From a virus, in IMG/VR virus record IMGVR_UViG_3300028610_001199, positions 1-50,786 of that record: a stretch of 50,786 nt of DNA. One strand, written 5' to 3'. The notes under the pieces are model-generated. The model was not told the origin of the DNA. It did no database searches and saw only the letters and a list, made by a program, of their open reading frames with translations. The position numbers and the translations under genes are program-made. Below are positions 16,268 through 25,267 of this stretch, in pieces (position 1 is the stretch's first letter; each line of letters opens with the position of its first letter).

Positions 16268-17590
16268 TTAAGCTGTGATTCCAAAGAGGTATCCATGGGC
16301 GTCATCATTGACGATGTGGGTAGATTTAGAAGCAAACAACTCATCTGTTCTACCGTGGACGTTATTGTTCTGAACACCAACTTTTAATTGTGGTGGGATA
16401 TATTCTAGCTGCCAGATATAATCAAGATCAACCATTAATACGTCAAGAGCAAAGTCCCCTTGACCAGTTGTTGACATATCTGTAAAGATTGGATGGCGAT
16501 GGAGTAGAGCAAGACCGTGGCCTAGTTCCAACTCAAATACGTTCCAACCATACCTTTCACTTGCTGCATCGTTAATAACCAAGTTAGTCTCTAAATCATC
16601 GTTTAGTTTAGTGAAGAATTTACCCCCACAGAACCAATCTTTAACTCGACGTTGGTTACCAACACGATACAACACTTCTGTATTCTCACGAAGTTTAGGG
16701 AACGAGAAAGCTCCAGCATTATCAAACAAGCGAGTCTCACCATCATGGGAAGTAGCAGCAGTAGAAATACGTTCTACAATACCACCTTCAAAGTACTGGA
16801 CTTTATTACCTTCGACGATGAACTTAGACTGGCGGCCCATAATAGAAGAATATTCTCTCTCACGAAAGAACTGCTCACGTTTCATGTTAGCCTTATCGCC
16901 CATAGACAACTTAGCATAAGAATCAAGGAAACGCTCCTGAGTAGATTCAGCCCAAGTCATTGAACGGAACTGGCAGAAGTTAGAAACCTGACCTTTTTCA
17001 AACGAGATCGGCTCTGGACTCACACCATTATCTGGAATAGTGTTACCAACTTTGTTAAGAACCATTGAAGTTGTTAATGGTTCAACACCAGAAGCAGCAG
17101 TATTTTTACCGTTACCCCGACGTACAACTATTTTAGCATTACTACCACCTAGCGCACCTAGCTCTACAGAAACAATTAACATCGTTTCAAGGGCAGGTTG
17201 TGCAAATTTAGTAGTAGAGAAAGTCGTACCAGCGTTGTTTGCCCAAATATCTTGAGACTGGAGACTATCGTTAGCTTGAAGGAATGTTGCTAGCCCATCT
17301 GCCAAACCAAAAGTATCTTCATCGAAATTTGTAGTAGATGAAACAACTGTAATTGGAAAGCGAATTGGACTTTCTTGTAGCGTATTTAATTTTGGTTCTG
17401 GATCTGTAACTCGGATCTTACGCTGGTTAGCAGTAAGGATAACATCTAATGGGGCTAAAGAACGCGCTTCAAGGATGATGAGGTCAGATTGGTCAAACTT
17501 ACGACTTTCTGTAAGCTGTCCTGCAATCCCCAATGGGCCTTGAGTCGTATACCTCTGGGCACCTGGGGTCGTGGATGGATTATGTGGCAT
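16268..17590 (-). CDS. Major capsid protein
   Basis: A 440-aa protein in the position of the major capsid protein, directly downstream of the presumed scaffold gene. Its size fits an HK97-fold shell protein. It begins with a disordered 30 aa (PHNPSTTPGAQRYTTQGPLG) and then a mixed alpha/beta body. FERQ/EREYSSIMGRQSKFIV-like sequence near 250 and the tail QNNNVHGRTDELFASKSTH resemble capsid proteins of small podoviruses. I see no decisive fingerprint, so gene order and length are the main support. Confidence 0.7.
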   Translation of the reverse strand: MPHNPSTTPGAQRYTTQGPLGIAGQLTESRKFDQSDLIILEARSLAPLDVILTANQRKIRVTDPEPKLNTLQESPIRFPITVVSSTTNFDEDTFGLADGLATFLQANDSLQSQDIWANNAGTTFSTTKFAQPALETMLIVSVELGALGGSNAKIVVRRGNGKNTAASGVEPLTTSMVLNKVGNTIPDNGVSPEPISFEKGQVSNFCQFRSMTWAESTQERFLDSYAKLSMGDKANMKREQFFREREYSSIMGRQSKFIVEGNKVQYFEGGIVERISTAATSHDGETRLFDNAGAFSFPKLRENTEVLYRVGNQRRVKDWFCGGKFFTKLNDDLETNLVINDAASERYGWNVFELELGHGLALLHRHPIFTDMSTTGQGDFALDVLMVDLDYIWQLEYIPPQLKVGVQNNNVHGRTDELFASKSTHIVNDDAHGYLFGITA

Positions 17591-17600
17591 TTTTTAAAAC

Positions 17601-18731
17601 CTATTTATTGTAGGCTATATGGTTCCCCCCAGAAGGGAATGCTATATTATGACCTGAGCCGAACTGGTTGCCGTAGTACCCACGTAGATTATCTAATTGA
17701 GTTTGGGGTCTAGTACCAGTTGCCGCACCGGTCGTAGTTGCTACCGATTGGGGTTGATCTGCTTTAGAAGCTAAGTTGTTAGCTCCACCAACATTACCAT
17801 TATTCATAGCCTGTGGTTGTTGAACCTGTGGTTGGGGAATATTACTTGGTTGCGTTTGCTGGTACATTTGATGCATAATTGTACTAGCATTGTTAGCTGT
17901 TAAATAAGACCCCATGTCTGTTTGGATTTTATTATAGTTAGTTCTGCCAAATGCGTCCTTCAGACCTAGATGGGGATTGTCCGTTGCGAACTTATCCATC
18001 TTACCGTAGAGATCATTCTGAGTTCTAGCTGCTTCATTCTTTTTATTTTCTTCTTGGATAACTTTTCTAGTATTAAAGTTATTAGTTGCCGTAGTCCAAT
18101 CATTGTAAGCATTAAAGGAACTAGTACCAGGGGTTCTACTCTCTTCAGCATCATAATCAATGTTTTTTGTGTAATCATTAAAGTCTGGCGCTTTTTGTTC
18201 TACAATTTGTTGTTGAACTTGAGCTTGTGGTTGTGGTTGTTGAACCATAGCCTGTTGATACATTGTTGCCATCTGAGTGTTTTGCTGTTCCATAAATTGC
18301 AATTTAGCTTGGGTTTCTTTATGGTTATTAACTTCCTTGTCATAACTACCCTGCCAAGTTCTTTGCTCTTCCTGGGGTTGTACACCTTGCTCTACTATAG
18401 GTTGTTGCGGTTGATCTACAGCCTGAGTTTGATTGAAATTCTGCTGGTCAACCTGCATAGTGCCTTGTTCGAATTCTGGAGTACCACCATCGTAATTATT
18501 AGGCAAAACTTGATAGCTCTGCTGTGGTAGGGGTTGTGGCGCTTGTTCTTGTTGTTGTGGGATCGTGACCCCTTCTTGTTGATTAGGTTGCGGAGCTGTT
18601 TGTTGTTCGCTACCTAATGCTTGCTCACCTTGTGCCATAGCGTTTGCAAATGTACCCTGACTTCCACCTGCTGCAACACGTTCTTGCCCAAAGGCTTGTG
18701 TGTTGCTTTGCTCGTTCTTTGCATCTCCCAT
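17601..18731 (-). CDS. Presumed scaffolding protein
   Basis: A 376-aa protein between portal and capsid genes, the standard place of the scaffold in P22- and T7-like phages. It is extremely rich in glutamine (runs such as PQPNQQEGVTIPQQQEQAPQ at 44-63, then QQPQPQAQVQQQIVEQ near 165-180) and has charged helical stretches (about 205-245). The C-terminal 100 residues are Asn/Gln/Gly-rich with no clear fold. Low complexity makes homology search unreliable; the role is inferred from position and composition. Confidence 0.65.
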   Translation of the reverse strand: MGDAKNEQSNTQAFGQERVAAGGSQGTFANAMAQGEQALGSEQQTAPQPNQQEGVTIPQQQEQAPQPLPQQSYQVLPNNYDGGTPEFEQGTMQVDQQNFNQTQAVDQPQQPIVEQGVQPQEEQRTWQGSYDKEVNNHKETQAKLQFMEQQNTQMATMYQQAMVQQPQPQAQVQQQIVEQKAPDFNDYTKNIDYDAEESRTPGTSSFNAYNDWTTATNNFNTRKVIQEENKKNEAARTQNDLYGKMDKFATDNPHLGLKDAFGRTNYNKIQTDMGSYLTANNASTIMHQMYQQTQPSNIPQPQVQQPQAMNNGNVGGANNLASKADQPQSVATTTGAATGTRPQTQLDNLRGYYGNQFGSGHNIAFPSGGNHIAYNK

Positions 18732-18794
18732 AGGATCGTAACCCTACCTTTCTAATTCTTTGACTATTTATGCAAGATCTTGACCTTGCGGTAA

Positions 18795-18947
18795 TTATTT
18801 ATTTTTATTATTATCTATTAAAATATCTAACTTTGTTTCTACTATTGCCATTTGTTTTGTTAATCCTACAATAGAAATAGCCATCCATCCCAATAATGCG
18901 GAGACAGCTAATAATGTTAAAGCGTCACGAATCCATTTCAGTATCAC
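18795..18947 (-). CDS. Small membrane protein, holin-like size
   Basis: The preferred start is the GTG at 18947, which has AAAGGAG about ten bases upstream and lies 7 bases after the portal stop codon. An ATG at 19007, inside the portal gene, is a weaker alternative. The 50-aa product has one strong transmembrane segment (LTLLAVSALLGWMAISIVGL) and a charged C-terminal helix ending DILIDNNKNK. It could be a holin or another membrane factor, but the position between portal and scaffold is unusual for lysis genes. Confidence 0.5.
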   Translation of the reverse strand: MILKWIRDALTLLAVSALLGWMAISIVGLTKQMAIVETKLDILIDNNKNK

Positions 18948-18954
18948 TTCTATG

Positions 18955-20994
18955 TCACTCCTTTGACTGAGAGTCTGAGTCTGATTTTGCTTTTCGTTTT
19001 GCGGCATCTATTTCTTCGTCCCTTATAATATCTTTGAACTTGTTTGATGCTTTATCAACTTCTTGTTTAACTTGAAGAGATTGAGCTGATTGAGTGACAT
19101 GTTGCAATTGTTGACGCAACGCACTATTTTCTTCTTCTTGTTGCTGGATTTGCTGTTGGAGTTGGACGTTAACATCTATAACTTCAACAATCCTTCGTTT
19201 ATCACTATCACTTAATCCTGGTATTTTTTTAATAGCTTCACCAACAAGAGCTGGGTTTAACTGCGCTAGTTGCATCATTAAATCAAGTTCAGCAACATCT
19301 TGACTTGGCATAGTAGAACCTGCTCTAATACGATACGAAGCCTTAATACTAGTCGTTGTATTCAAAGTATTAAACGCATTCAAAGTATCTGTGAATTCTA
19401 CAGGATTAAAAAACCTTACAGAAGGATCTCCATGGGGACCAACTATATGGAACATCTTCTCGCTATCATAGAATTTAGGAATCCATTCAAGGAGAACGTT
19501 ATTAAGACTAGTTAACGCACTTTCCATATAAGTTAATGGGACTCTAAGAAGATCTGTTGCCCATTGCCCTAGCGCCATCGTAGCATTAAAGGTGTGGGGG
19601 GCTGCACTAGCATCACCTGTACGTAGTTGAAGTTGCTGGACTTCAGACATTATCTGCCCTTCTAAATACTGCTGCATAGTAAACCAAGCTTGAGTCAACG
19701 GTTCAGGTCTCACTACTTCTATAGGCCAATTTCCATTAACATCTCTCTTCATATCTATGACTTGTCCAGGCGCAGCCATATTATTGGACAACTCTTCTAG
19801 CGTCTCGTCAGTCATCCTCTCTGTGTCTGCAAAAAATCTTGTGTTAGAACCTAATGCAGCATTAAGAAAACTCAAACGTAAAGACGTGTTTAGGAGCTCT
19901 TGTGGGGCTACTAAGTTATCTACTTCCCCAATAGGATACCCATTCTTAAGATCTTGTCCAATAATCGGCTTTAAGGGGTAATCGGAAATAGGAAGGATAG
20001 TACTTTTACCTATTTGCTTTACTCCTGAAAGGGTCTTAGTAAACTTAATCCTTGGAATAGGAACTTCCTTTGTTTCAAGTCTAAAGAATTCAGGATCTAC
20101 TTGTAATAGAGCTTGAGCTTCTTCTTCTGTCTTAGCAAATTGGAGTATATCTTCCTGAGAAATTGCACCTTTTTTAAGAAATACCTTCTCACTCTCACTA
20201 GGTTCTTCCCCTTCATCCAATACTCTTGTAACTTGCCCAGTAGCAGGTTGAATAATAACAGGTATCTTTCTAATTATCTTCTCGTAACTATCAAGGACAC
20301 GTATAAAGTCCCGTCTCTCACCAGTTATAGAAGTTGTTTGTGGAGTACCATACTCAGCAATATTTCCTTGATCATTAGTAGCATCCCAATAAATCTCATC
20401 ATTAAGAACAAGAAACTGTTCATTTCTCCTTATATTAGGATTAGCTGCATAAAAATCTTCAGGCTTAACCAGCTTGCTGTGGATAATCATTGAAGTATCC
20501 GAATAGTCCCAGTTAGAAGCTGCTGGGTCCATATAGATCTCATTATAAGGTATAAACTTATACTTCAATTCACCACGTCCATAGTCAGCAATATTATCAG
20601 CAAATATCCCCATCCAGCCAATACCAACTTCATGTTGATCATTTACTGCACGAGATAGTTGAATTTGCCCATCACTATTATACCAATGGTAATCAAGGAA
20701 TTCGTTTATTAAACTAGCCATCCCTTCATCTTCCTCATGGAATCCTAGTATCTTACCAACTGGCTTGTTAGCAACTTGTAAAGCAACTCTCATGCGTAAG
20801 ACTTGTCTAATCTTATTAATATGGATATCTACTTCACCACGACTATCAATCTCATCTTTCTTTTGACGATGGGTTTGGAATCCTGCGGCCATCTTCCGCA
20901 TCTTGTCTCGTTCTTGCCTATACGATATTGTGATATCTCTAAGATCTTGATATCGATCCCACATTTGTAAGGCAACTTTATTAGGTGCAGCCAT
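18955..20994 (-). CDS. Portal protein, P22-type
   Basis: This 679-aa protein forms the dodecameric vertex through which DNA is packaged and ejected. The region with DWKYIPYNEIYMDP-like sequence (KFIPYNEIYMDPAASNWDYS) and MIIHSKLVKPEDF is typical of the P22-like portal family. The preceding WMGIFADNIADYGRG region lies in the clip and stem part. The last 90 residues are glutamine-rich and coiled-coil forming (QQQIQQQEEENSALRQQLQH), as expected for the portal barrel. It follows the terminase gene by 3 bases, and the length is normal for the family. Confidence 0.88.
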   Translation of the reverse strand: MAAPNKVALQMWDRYQDLRDITISYRQERDKMRKMAAGFQTHRQKKDEIDSRGEVDIHINKIRQVLRMRVALQVANKPVGKILGFHEEDEGMASLINEFLDYHWYNSDGQIQLSRAVNDQHEVGIGWMGIFADNIADYGRGELKYKFIPYNEIYMDPAASNWDYSDTSMIIHSKLVKPEDFYAANPNIRRNEQFLVLNDEIYWDATNDQGNIAEYGTPQTTSITGERRDFIRVLDSYEKIIRKIPVIIQPATGQVTRVLDEGEEPSESEKVFLKKGAISQEDILQFAKTEEEAQALLQVDPEFFRLETKEVPIPRIKFTKTLSGVKQIGKSTILPISDYPLKPIIGQDLKNGYPIGEVDNLVAPQELLNTSLRLSFLNAALGSNTRFFADTERMTDETLEELSNNMAAPGQVIDMKRDVNGNWPIEVVRPEPLTQAWFTMQQYLEGQIMSEVQQLQLRTGDASAAPHTFNATMALGQWATDLLRVPLTYMESALTSLNNVLLEWIPKFYDSEKMFHIVGPHGDPSVRFFNPVEFTDTLNAFNTLNTTTSIKASYRIRAGSTMPSQDVAELDLMMQLAQLNPALVGEAIKKIPGLSDSDKRRIVEVIDVNVQLQQQIQQQEEENSALRQQLQHVTQSAQSLQVKQEVDKASNKFKDIIRDEEIDAAKRKAKSDSDSQSKE

Positions 20995-20997
20995 TTA

Positions 20998-22689
20998 TCA
21001 AACCCTTAAACTATTAATCGTTGATGGTCCCCATTGCCTAAAATCACTTTTTCTCTTAGGTCTCTTATGGGCATATTGAGAGTATCCTGCTTGCTCTCTA
21101 TGGTAGTTTTCTTTAGTTGTATTTGGATCTTTAGTATTTGTCTCTGTGAATCTTATACCGAATTCAACCGCATCTAGAAGGTTAGGATTTTCTATATGTT
21201 GGAAAGTATCCATCTCTTCCCTAATAAGTTTGCAACCAGCTCCAATAGAAATAGAACCTAGTCTACATAAAGATTGAAGAGAGTTCCATATTCTCATCTT
21301 CTTGTTTGGCGGTTGATACTTAGGAAATATCTCATTTAATGGGTTTTGAGCTATAAAGAAATCTGAAGAAGCCTTCATCTCATAAATGGTTTGAAGTATT
21401 TGCTGACCAGATATTGCTTCTATAACAAACCCTGTTAGATAGTATTTTCTATGGAGTTCAAATAATCTATCAATAACCGCTGCTGGGTCGTCCCAATTCT
21501 TTTCTTCTTCTAGAATCCAAACCATATTATGGTAATAGCTATCACCTGTCAACCCATTGCGTTTTAATACCCTGCCTTTAGCGAAGGTAACAATAGCTCG
21601 TGGATCGTGGAGACTCTCATCTCGTCCAAATGCAGGGTCAATAGACACATAGATGTTAACTGGTACTGGGTTAGGATAATCTTCAAATATTAATACGTTA
21701 GTTCCAGCGTGGCGCTCATAGACCCCCTTGTGAATATCATACCCCTTGATGTTCTTATCTTTAGCTTCAGAGATAATATTCATCCACTCACAATCCCACT
21801 CTTCGCGTCTACCATCAGCTATTAAGTCAGATCTAAGTTTTTGAAGTACTTTAGTTGGGAATTTAGACGGGAATAGAGACTTTTCAACCCCATCACTATT
21901 TACTTCTAGACAAGAATAATGGGACCCTTTCCACATCTGGGATAGCATGATCTTAGCCAACATACAGCCAGAAGATAGAAGGTTGCCAATAATCCTAGCT
22001 CTACCACGCTCAAAATCTAGTCTAGGAATAACATCACGGTTAAGCCAAGATAAGTTATGTTTATGGCGATCTTTAGTTCTACAGTCTTCAATAGATTCAG
22101 GATCGTCTCCAATGAATAGAGTAACCCTTTGCCCCCTTCTTACTGAACCCCTAACCCCATTGCTTCTCCAGGATATACATCTTACTATAGCACGACCGAA
22201 GTTAGGACCAAACTCTAAGAATTTAGCAGAATCTTTTAGCTTCTTATTGCTTTTAATAGAGCCTATAGTTGTTTGTGGGTCTCCATAGACTGCTAGGATC
22301 TTTTCGTTCTCTGTGAATAGGATTCTAATATCATCCAACATACCTTCTGCGATATCCCCCATACCAGAAGCTATTAATGTATAGGGCTCATGGAAGTATA
22401 TAATACTATAGATAGTATATAGTTTTGTGATGATAGTTGATTTGCCAAAGTTTGATGGGCAAGTAATCCAATAGAGCTTGATAGATTGAAACATATCCTT
22501 GACGATATCCCCATGGAACGGGGCAGGTGACTTAGTGATGATGTACTGGCCAAGGTTGTCTTTATCCCCGTAGAAGTAGCAGATAAAGTCTAGGAACTTA
22601 TTACTAGACTCTTGGGCTACGATATTGCCTTTACTGTCTATTATAGGCTTAAATCTATTGTAAAGCTCTTGTCTCTTTTCTAAATCCAA
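20998..22689 (-). CDS. Large terminase subunit (packaging ATPase-nuclease)
   Basis: This 563-aa packaging motor protein has the expected order of parts. A Walker A motif, WITCPSNFGKSTIIT, lies near residues 94-108; a Walker B motif, VTLFIGDDPES, lies near 190; and the C-terminal RNase H-like nuclease contains VNIYVSIDPAFGRDES (acidic residue near 348), TGFVIEAISGQQ and a later LLDAVEFG (acidic residue near 530). It binds the portal and cleaves and translocates concatemeric DNA. It sits immediately upstream of the portal gene. The terminase subtype, and with it the headful or cos mechanism, cannot be told with confidence here. Confidence 0.93.
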   Translation of the reverse strand: MDLEKRQELYNRFKPIIDSKGNIVAQESSNKFLDFICYFYGDKDNLGQYIITKSPAPFHGDIVKDMFQSIKLYWITCPSNFGKSTIITKLYTIYSIIYFHEPYTLIASGMGDIAEGMLDDIRILFTENEKILAVYGDPQTTIGSIKSNKKLKDSAKFLEFGPNFGRAIVRCISWRSNGVRGSVRRGQRVTLFIGDDPESIEDCRTKDRHKHNLSWLNRDVIPRLDFERGRARIIGNLLSSGCMLAKIMLSQMWKGSHYSCLEVNSDGVEKSLFPSKFPTKVLQKLRSDLIADGRREEWDCEWMNIISEAKDKNIKGYDIHKGVYERHAGTNVLIFEDYPNPVPVNIYVSIDPAFGRDESLHDPRAIVTFAKGRVLKRNGLTGDSYYHNMVWILEEEKNWDDPAAVIDRLFELHRKYYLTGFVIEAISGQQILQTIYEMKASSDFFIAQNPLNEIFPKYQPPNKKMRIWNSLQSLCRLGSISIGAGCKLIREEMDTFQHIENPNLLDAVEFGIRFTETNTKDPNTTKENYHREQAGYSQYAHKRPKRKSDFRQWGPSTINSLRV

Positions 22690-22690
22690 T

Positions 22691-23002
22691 TCAATCTTCC
22701 TTAATAAAGCAAATAAAAATACCGCCTTGCCTTAGCGTGGAAATACTATGGATCTTGTACCCATTTACCATATAGTACTTCCATTTCTCTTTTATATCCT
22801 CATCCCCAATATCGTTAAACACACTATTTGTTTCGAAAGAGAACACCCCTTTAGTTAATGTCATGAATCTATAGGGATCTCTAGGCGGCTTCTCTTTTAA
22901 TATCGTCTCCACCACTATTTTCTTCTTCTTTGGTTTTGACTCTACCTTTATTGTATTTCGCTTCAAGCGCGTTTTCGACTGAGTTATCTTCTTCTTTTCC
23001 AT
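22691..23002 (-). CDS. Hypothetical basic protein overlapping terS
   Basis: A 103-aa frame that starts inside the 305-aa gene (overlap 122 bases) and ends two bases before the large terminase gene. Its first 40 residues are unusually Lys-rich (KKKIVVETILKEKPPRDPYR). The rest, from MTLTKGVFSFETN on, looks like an ordinary folded domain. A shorter start at ATG 22864 would give 57 aa and avoid the overlap, but it has no clear ribosome site. Confidence 0.5.
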   Translation of the reverse strand: MEKKKITQSKTRLKRNTIKVESKPKKKKIVVETILKEKPPRDPYRFMTLTKGVFSFETNSVFNDIGDEDIKEKWKYYMVNGYKIHSISTLRQGGIFICFIKED

Positions 23003-23798
23003 CTAATTCTATTTCTCTAGTTGGTGGTATTTTAACTGGTTGGAATGATGTGACTCTAGCACCTTCTGGTTCCCCAATCTCAGTAGATGTTTGGACTTCA
23101 GTATCAATACTATCTACAAACTTATCGCTATAACTAGTTAAAGCATCATTCATAACTTTACCAATTTTAGCAATATCATCCCCTTTACCTTCTTCAATAG
23201 CGTTATCAAGTCCTAGCTGTATTGAATTTGTGAACTTATCCCACTTTGATAAAAACGTTTCTTTACTCATATCTACTATATCCAGCATTGACCCCATACA
23301 CGCTTTAACCATCTTTACTACTTTTGGCTGAGTAAATAAGAACAACGCATGGGAATGGGTTAGGTTAGCTTTCTTGACGGCTTGTAGGAAATCTCCTGTA
23401 TGGACAAGGTACCACACAAATATTGATTGTTTCTTAGAAAGGATAGTATCATGGTAGATTAGGTGGTAGGCTGAATCGTCGTAAAACCTTACTTGCTTTA
23501 TTCCGAAACTTATATCTCTTTTTTTGTAAGTAAGGGAAATGCCTGAATCATTTAAACATCTAAATCTATCATGAGATACTGCGACAACTGGTACAACCCA
23601 CCCATCTGTAGTCTCAATTAAATCGCCGACCTTCAACAGAATTGATTTTCCAAGATATTTTTCCAGCGCTATTGGACTATAGGAAGTTGGTGGGGTACCA
23701 GGATCTTTCAAACAATATACGTCCCCAAAACGCTCTACTAACTTGCCTCTTTTATTTTGAATCCTATAAAAACATTCTCTAGGTTTTATTTTTGACAA
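22881..23798 (-). CDS. Likely small terminase subunit
   Basis: The 305-aa protein contains, at about 120-190, a segment typical of small terminase subunits: ILSKKQSIFVWYLVHTGDF, then LQAVKKANLTHSHALFLFTQ and PKVVKMVKACM, followed by MSKETFLSKWDKF. This follows the L-T-x-K-Q-x-x-F, A-x-x-A-G, PKV pattern and the helical segment after it. The N-terminal 110 residues form an extra beta-rich domain, and the C-terminal part is acidic. It is the first gene after the late promoter and lies just upstream of the large subunit. TerS proteins recognise the packaging start on phage DNA. Confidence 0.7.
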   Translation of the reverse strand: MSKIKPRECFYRIQNKRGKLVERFGDVYCLKDPGTPPTSYSPIALEKYLGKSILLKVGDLIETTDGWVVPVVAVSHDRFRCLNDSGISLTYKKRDISFGIKQVRFYDDSAYHLIYHDTILSKKQSIFVWYLVHTGDFLQAVKKANLTHSHALFLFTQPKVVKMVKACMGSMLDIVDMSKETFLSKWDKFTNSIQLGLDNAIEEGKGDDIAKIGKVMNDALTSYSDKFVDSIDTEVQTSTEIGEPEGARVTSFQPVKIPPTREIELDGKEEDNSVENALEAKYNKGRVKTKEEENSGGDDIKREAA

Positions 23799-23834
23799 AA
23801 TTAATATTCCCCTTGATTCTTATTGCCTATATCT

Positions 23835-23863
23835 CTATTACGAAAATAAAATACAAAAGTCAA
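23835..23863 (-). promoter_or_regulatory. Late operon promoter, sigma70-like
   Basis: On the minus strand, TTGACT at 23863-23858 is followed after 17 bases by TAATAG at 23840-23835. The sequence TTTTACTTGACTT around the -35 element is shared with the plus-strand promoter at 25658. It lies 40 bases upstream of the 305-aa first gene of the late operon and immediately after the terminator of the preceding operon. Confidence 0.65.
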
Positions 23864-23883
23864 GTAAAATCTTTAAAATAACA

Positions 23884-23919
23884 AAAAAAGCCCAGAAATC
23901 GGTGAATTCCCAGGCCTTT
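23884..23919 (-). terminator. Rho-independent terminator of the 24-25 kb operon
   Basis: Read on the minus strand, AAAGGCCTGGGAA pairs with TTTCTGGGCTTT across an 8-base loop (one bulge, three G-U pairs), followed by a T-rich run (TTTTTTTGTTATTTT). It lies between the stop at 24003 and the late promoter at 23863-23835, so it separates two minus-strand operons. Confidence 0.75.
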
Positions 23920-24002
23920 CCCCTTCCTTAAGTTAACGCGACATCAACTTAATTAGGTATATATATCTTCTACAGTTCCCCGGGCATTCTCTTGAACGGG
24001 GA

Positions 24003-24158
24003 TTATCTTCTTTTTAATTTCTGTTTATTTTTCCTTCTATCTCTTCTATTCATTCGCTGCTTAATACGCTTAACTTCTCCTCGCCCCCAACATATGATTC
24101 TTCTCCATTTGGTAATAATATCATATTCTTCACCATTATTACTAGGAACTTTATTCAT
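24003..24158 (-). CDS. Small highly basic protein
   Basis: A 51-aa protein, starting ATG 24158 and overlapping the stop of the upstream gene. Its C-terminal half is extremely basic (RIKQRMNRRDRRKNKQKLKR), and a short Trp-containing stretch (KWRRIICWGRGE) comes before that. RNA or DNA binding is plausible but not shown. It is the last gene before the terminator. Confidence 0.55.
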   Translation of the reverse strand: MNKVPSNNGEEYDIITKWRRIICWGRGEVKRIKQRMNRRDRRKNKQKLKRR

Positions 24159-24597
24159 CTTTCTCTTTAACTACCATATATTTATTACAAAATAATTCCA
24201 GATCTTCATTCTCTCTTATATGGAGTTCTAGCATAGCCAACATATTCCAAGCTGCATGAGATAGATGGAGTATCTCGCTTTCTCTGTCCCCTTCATCTAC
24301 AGCTAGCAAATGTCTCATCATAGCATCGTAATACCTTTCGAATCCATCTTCTACTTCTTCCCATCCATTAGGAGAGTATTTCTCAGCTCCATAGGTAGAT
24401 ACTTTAGCCACTTCCATTAAAGCTCTTCTAAAGCCGGTAAACATCAATCCAGCTCTAACTTTACCTTTATCTAACTTAGCTCCAGGTTCTTTTCTGTCTT
24501 TACCATTAGGGTCTGATTCATTGTATTGCTCAACGACTTCTTTAGTCCAGAAACCAGTTGGTCCCTGAAAGCCTTTAGGATCTATATGATTATCCAT
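24151..24597 (-). CDS. dATP/dGTP diphosphohydrolase-like protein
   Basis: A 148-aa protein that matches the phage dATP/dGTP diphosphohydrolase N-terminal family. It has GAKLDKGKVRAGLMFTGF, EVAKVSTYGAEKYSPNGWEE and FERYYDAMMRHLLAVDEGD, followed by LHLSHAAWNMLAMLEL. The Glu and Asp residues in these all-alpha, MazG-like segments bind metal and the nucleotide phosphates. Such enzymes change the purine dNTP pool during infection; some relatives belong to phages with modified purines, but no PurZ- or DatZ-like gene is present here. Confidence 0.7.
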   Translation of the reverse strand: MDNHIDPKGFQGPTGFWTKEVVEQYNESDPNGKDRKEPGAKLDKGKVRAGLMFTGFRRALMEVAKVSTYGAEKYSPNGWEEVEDGFERYYDAMMRHLLAVDEGDRESEILHLSHAAWNMLAMLELHIRENEDLELFCNKYMVVKEKDE

Positions 24598-24797
24598 TAT
24601 TCAGTCTCCACCATTATAGCTACTTCGTAATATTTCATATCGGGATCAAATTTCTTTTCAACAGCCAGTCTCTTCTCAGCATTTAACTTAGTTCTAAAAC
24701 AAGCAGTATGATGTCCGCTTTTAGTATAGTATGTTGGTTTAAACAAACCTGTTTCGTTATGTCTAAATCCCCAAAGGTGGTTACTCTTTTCCATCAT
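24597..24797 (-). CDS. Hypothetical protein
   Basis: A 66-aa protein; the start at 24797 was chosen because AAGGAGATA precedes it. Two short beta-strands, a His/Lys-rich middle (KSGHHTACFRTKLNAEKRL) and a negatively charged end are visible. It begins within the previous gene and ends on the start of the nucleotide-hydrolase gene (shared base 24597), so they are coupled. Function unknown. Confidence 0.5.
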   Translation of the reverse strand: MMEKSNHLWGFRHNETGLFKPTYYTKSGHHTACFRTKLNAEKRLAVEKKFDPDMKYYEVAIMVETE

Positions 24798-25065
24798 TAT
24801 CTCCTTTATCTCCTTTAAGGCTATATTCCCAATATTTCTCACCATCATAATCCATCTCCCCATTTGGTCCCAACCAATCCATGCTAATCATGGCGACTTC
24901 TTTATCGCGAGAATACTCCCAACTTCCTATTTTAAACTTAGTCTCTAAGGAGTCATCACTAAAAATCTGTATTGGTGGGCTGCAAATTCTAATAACACTA
25001 GTAGTTAATGGATTCTCATAATTAGTTATAAAATTATCAAATTCTTCTTTATTAACTTTCTTCAT
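24781..25065 (-). CDS. Hypothetical acidic protein
   Basis: The 94-aa product was assigned a start at 25065, with AAAAGGAG nine bases ahead; ATG codons at 25074 and 25071 are closer to that site. It is acidic, with EYSRDKEVAMISMDWLGPN in the middle and an acidic tail (KGDKGDNDGKE). The family is unknown. Confidence 0.5.
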   Translation of the reverse strand: MKKVNKEEFDNFITNYENPLTTSVIRICSPPIQIFSDDSLETKFKIGSWEYSRDKEVAMISMDWLGPNGEMDYDGEKYWEYSLKGDKGDNDGKE

Positions 25066-25127
25066 TTCCATCATCTCCTTTTAAAATATACCTACCGACT
25101 CTTCAAAACTATACTCGATTTCCTAAC

Positions 25128-25141
25128 AACATGCACATGTT
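25128..25141. promoter_or_regulatory. Operator-like palindrome
   Basis: AACATGCACATGTT has perfect six-base arms around CA. It lies in the 202-bp gap between the 25558-25268 gene and the next minus-strand gene. The gap also holds a hairpin with arms AAGGGTA (25188-25194) and TACCCTT (25233-25239). No promoter that matches well was found in it. Confidence 0.35.
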
Positions 25142-25267
25142 AATTAAGTTTTTAGTTAAATAGCTAATTAGAGCCAGTAAGTAGTTAAGGGTACAGATAT
25201 CTTACTACCTGATCATTGTAGCTAGGCCGTATACCCTTAGTCGACAATTAATAATACCAAAAATATT

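Noticed and set aside
17970-18530. Hydrophobic 186-aa plus-strand frame
   Set aside because: It is the complement of the Gln-rich scaffold-like gene (Gln codons read back as Leu-type codons), so its apparent membrane character is an artefact.
24151-24597. Evidence for Z-base (2-aminoadenine) DNA
   Set aside because: Only a dATP/dGTP hydrolase-like gene is present; the synthase PurZ and the dATP-removing DatZ were not found.
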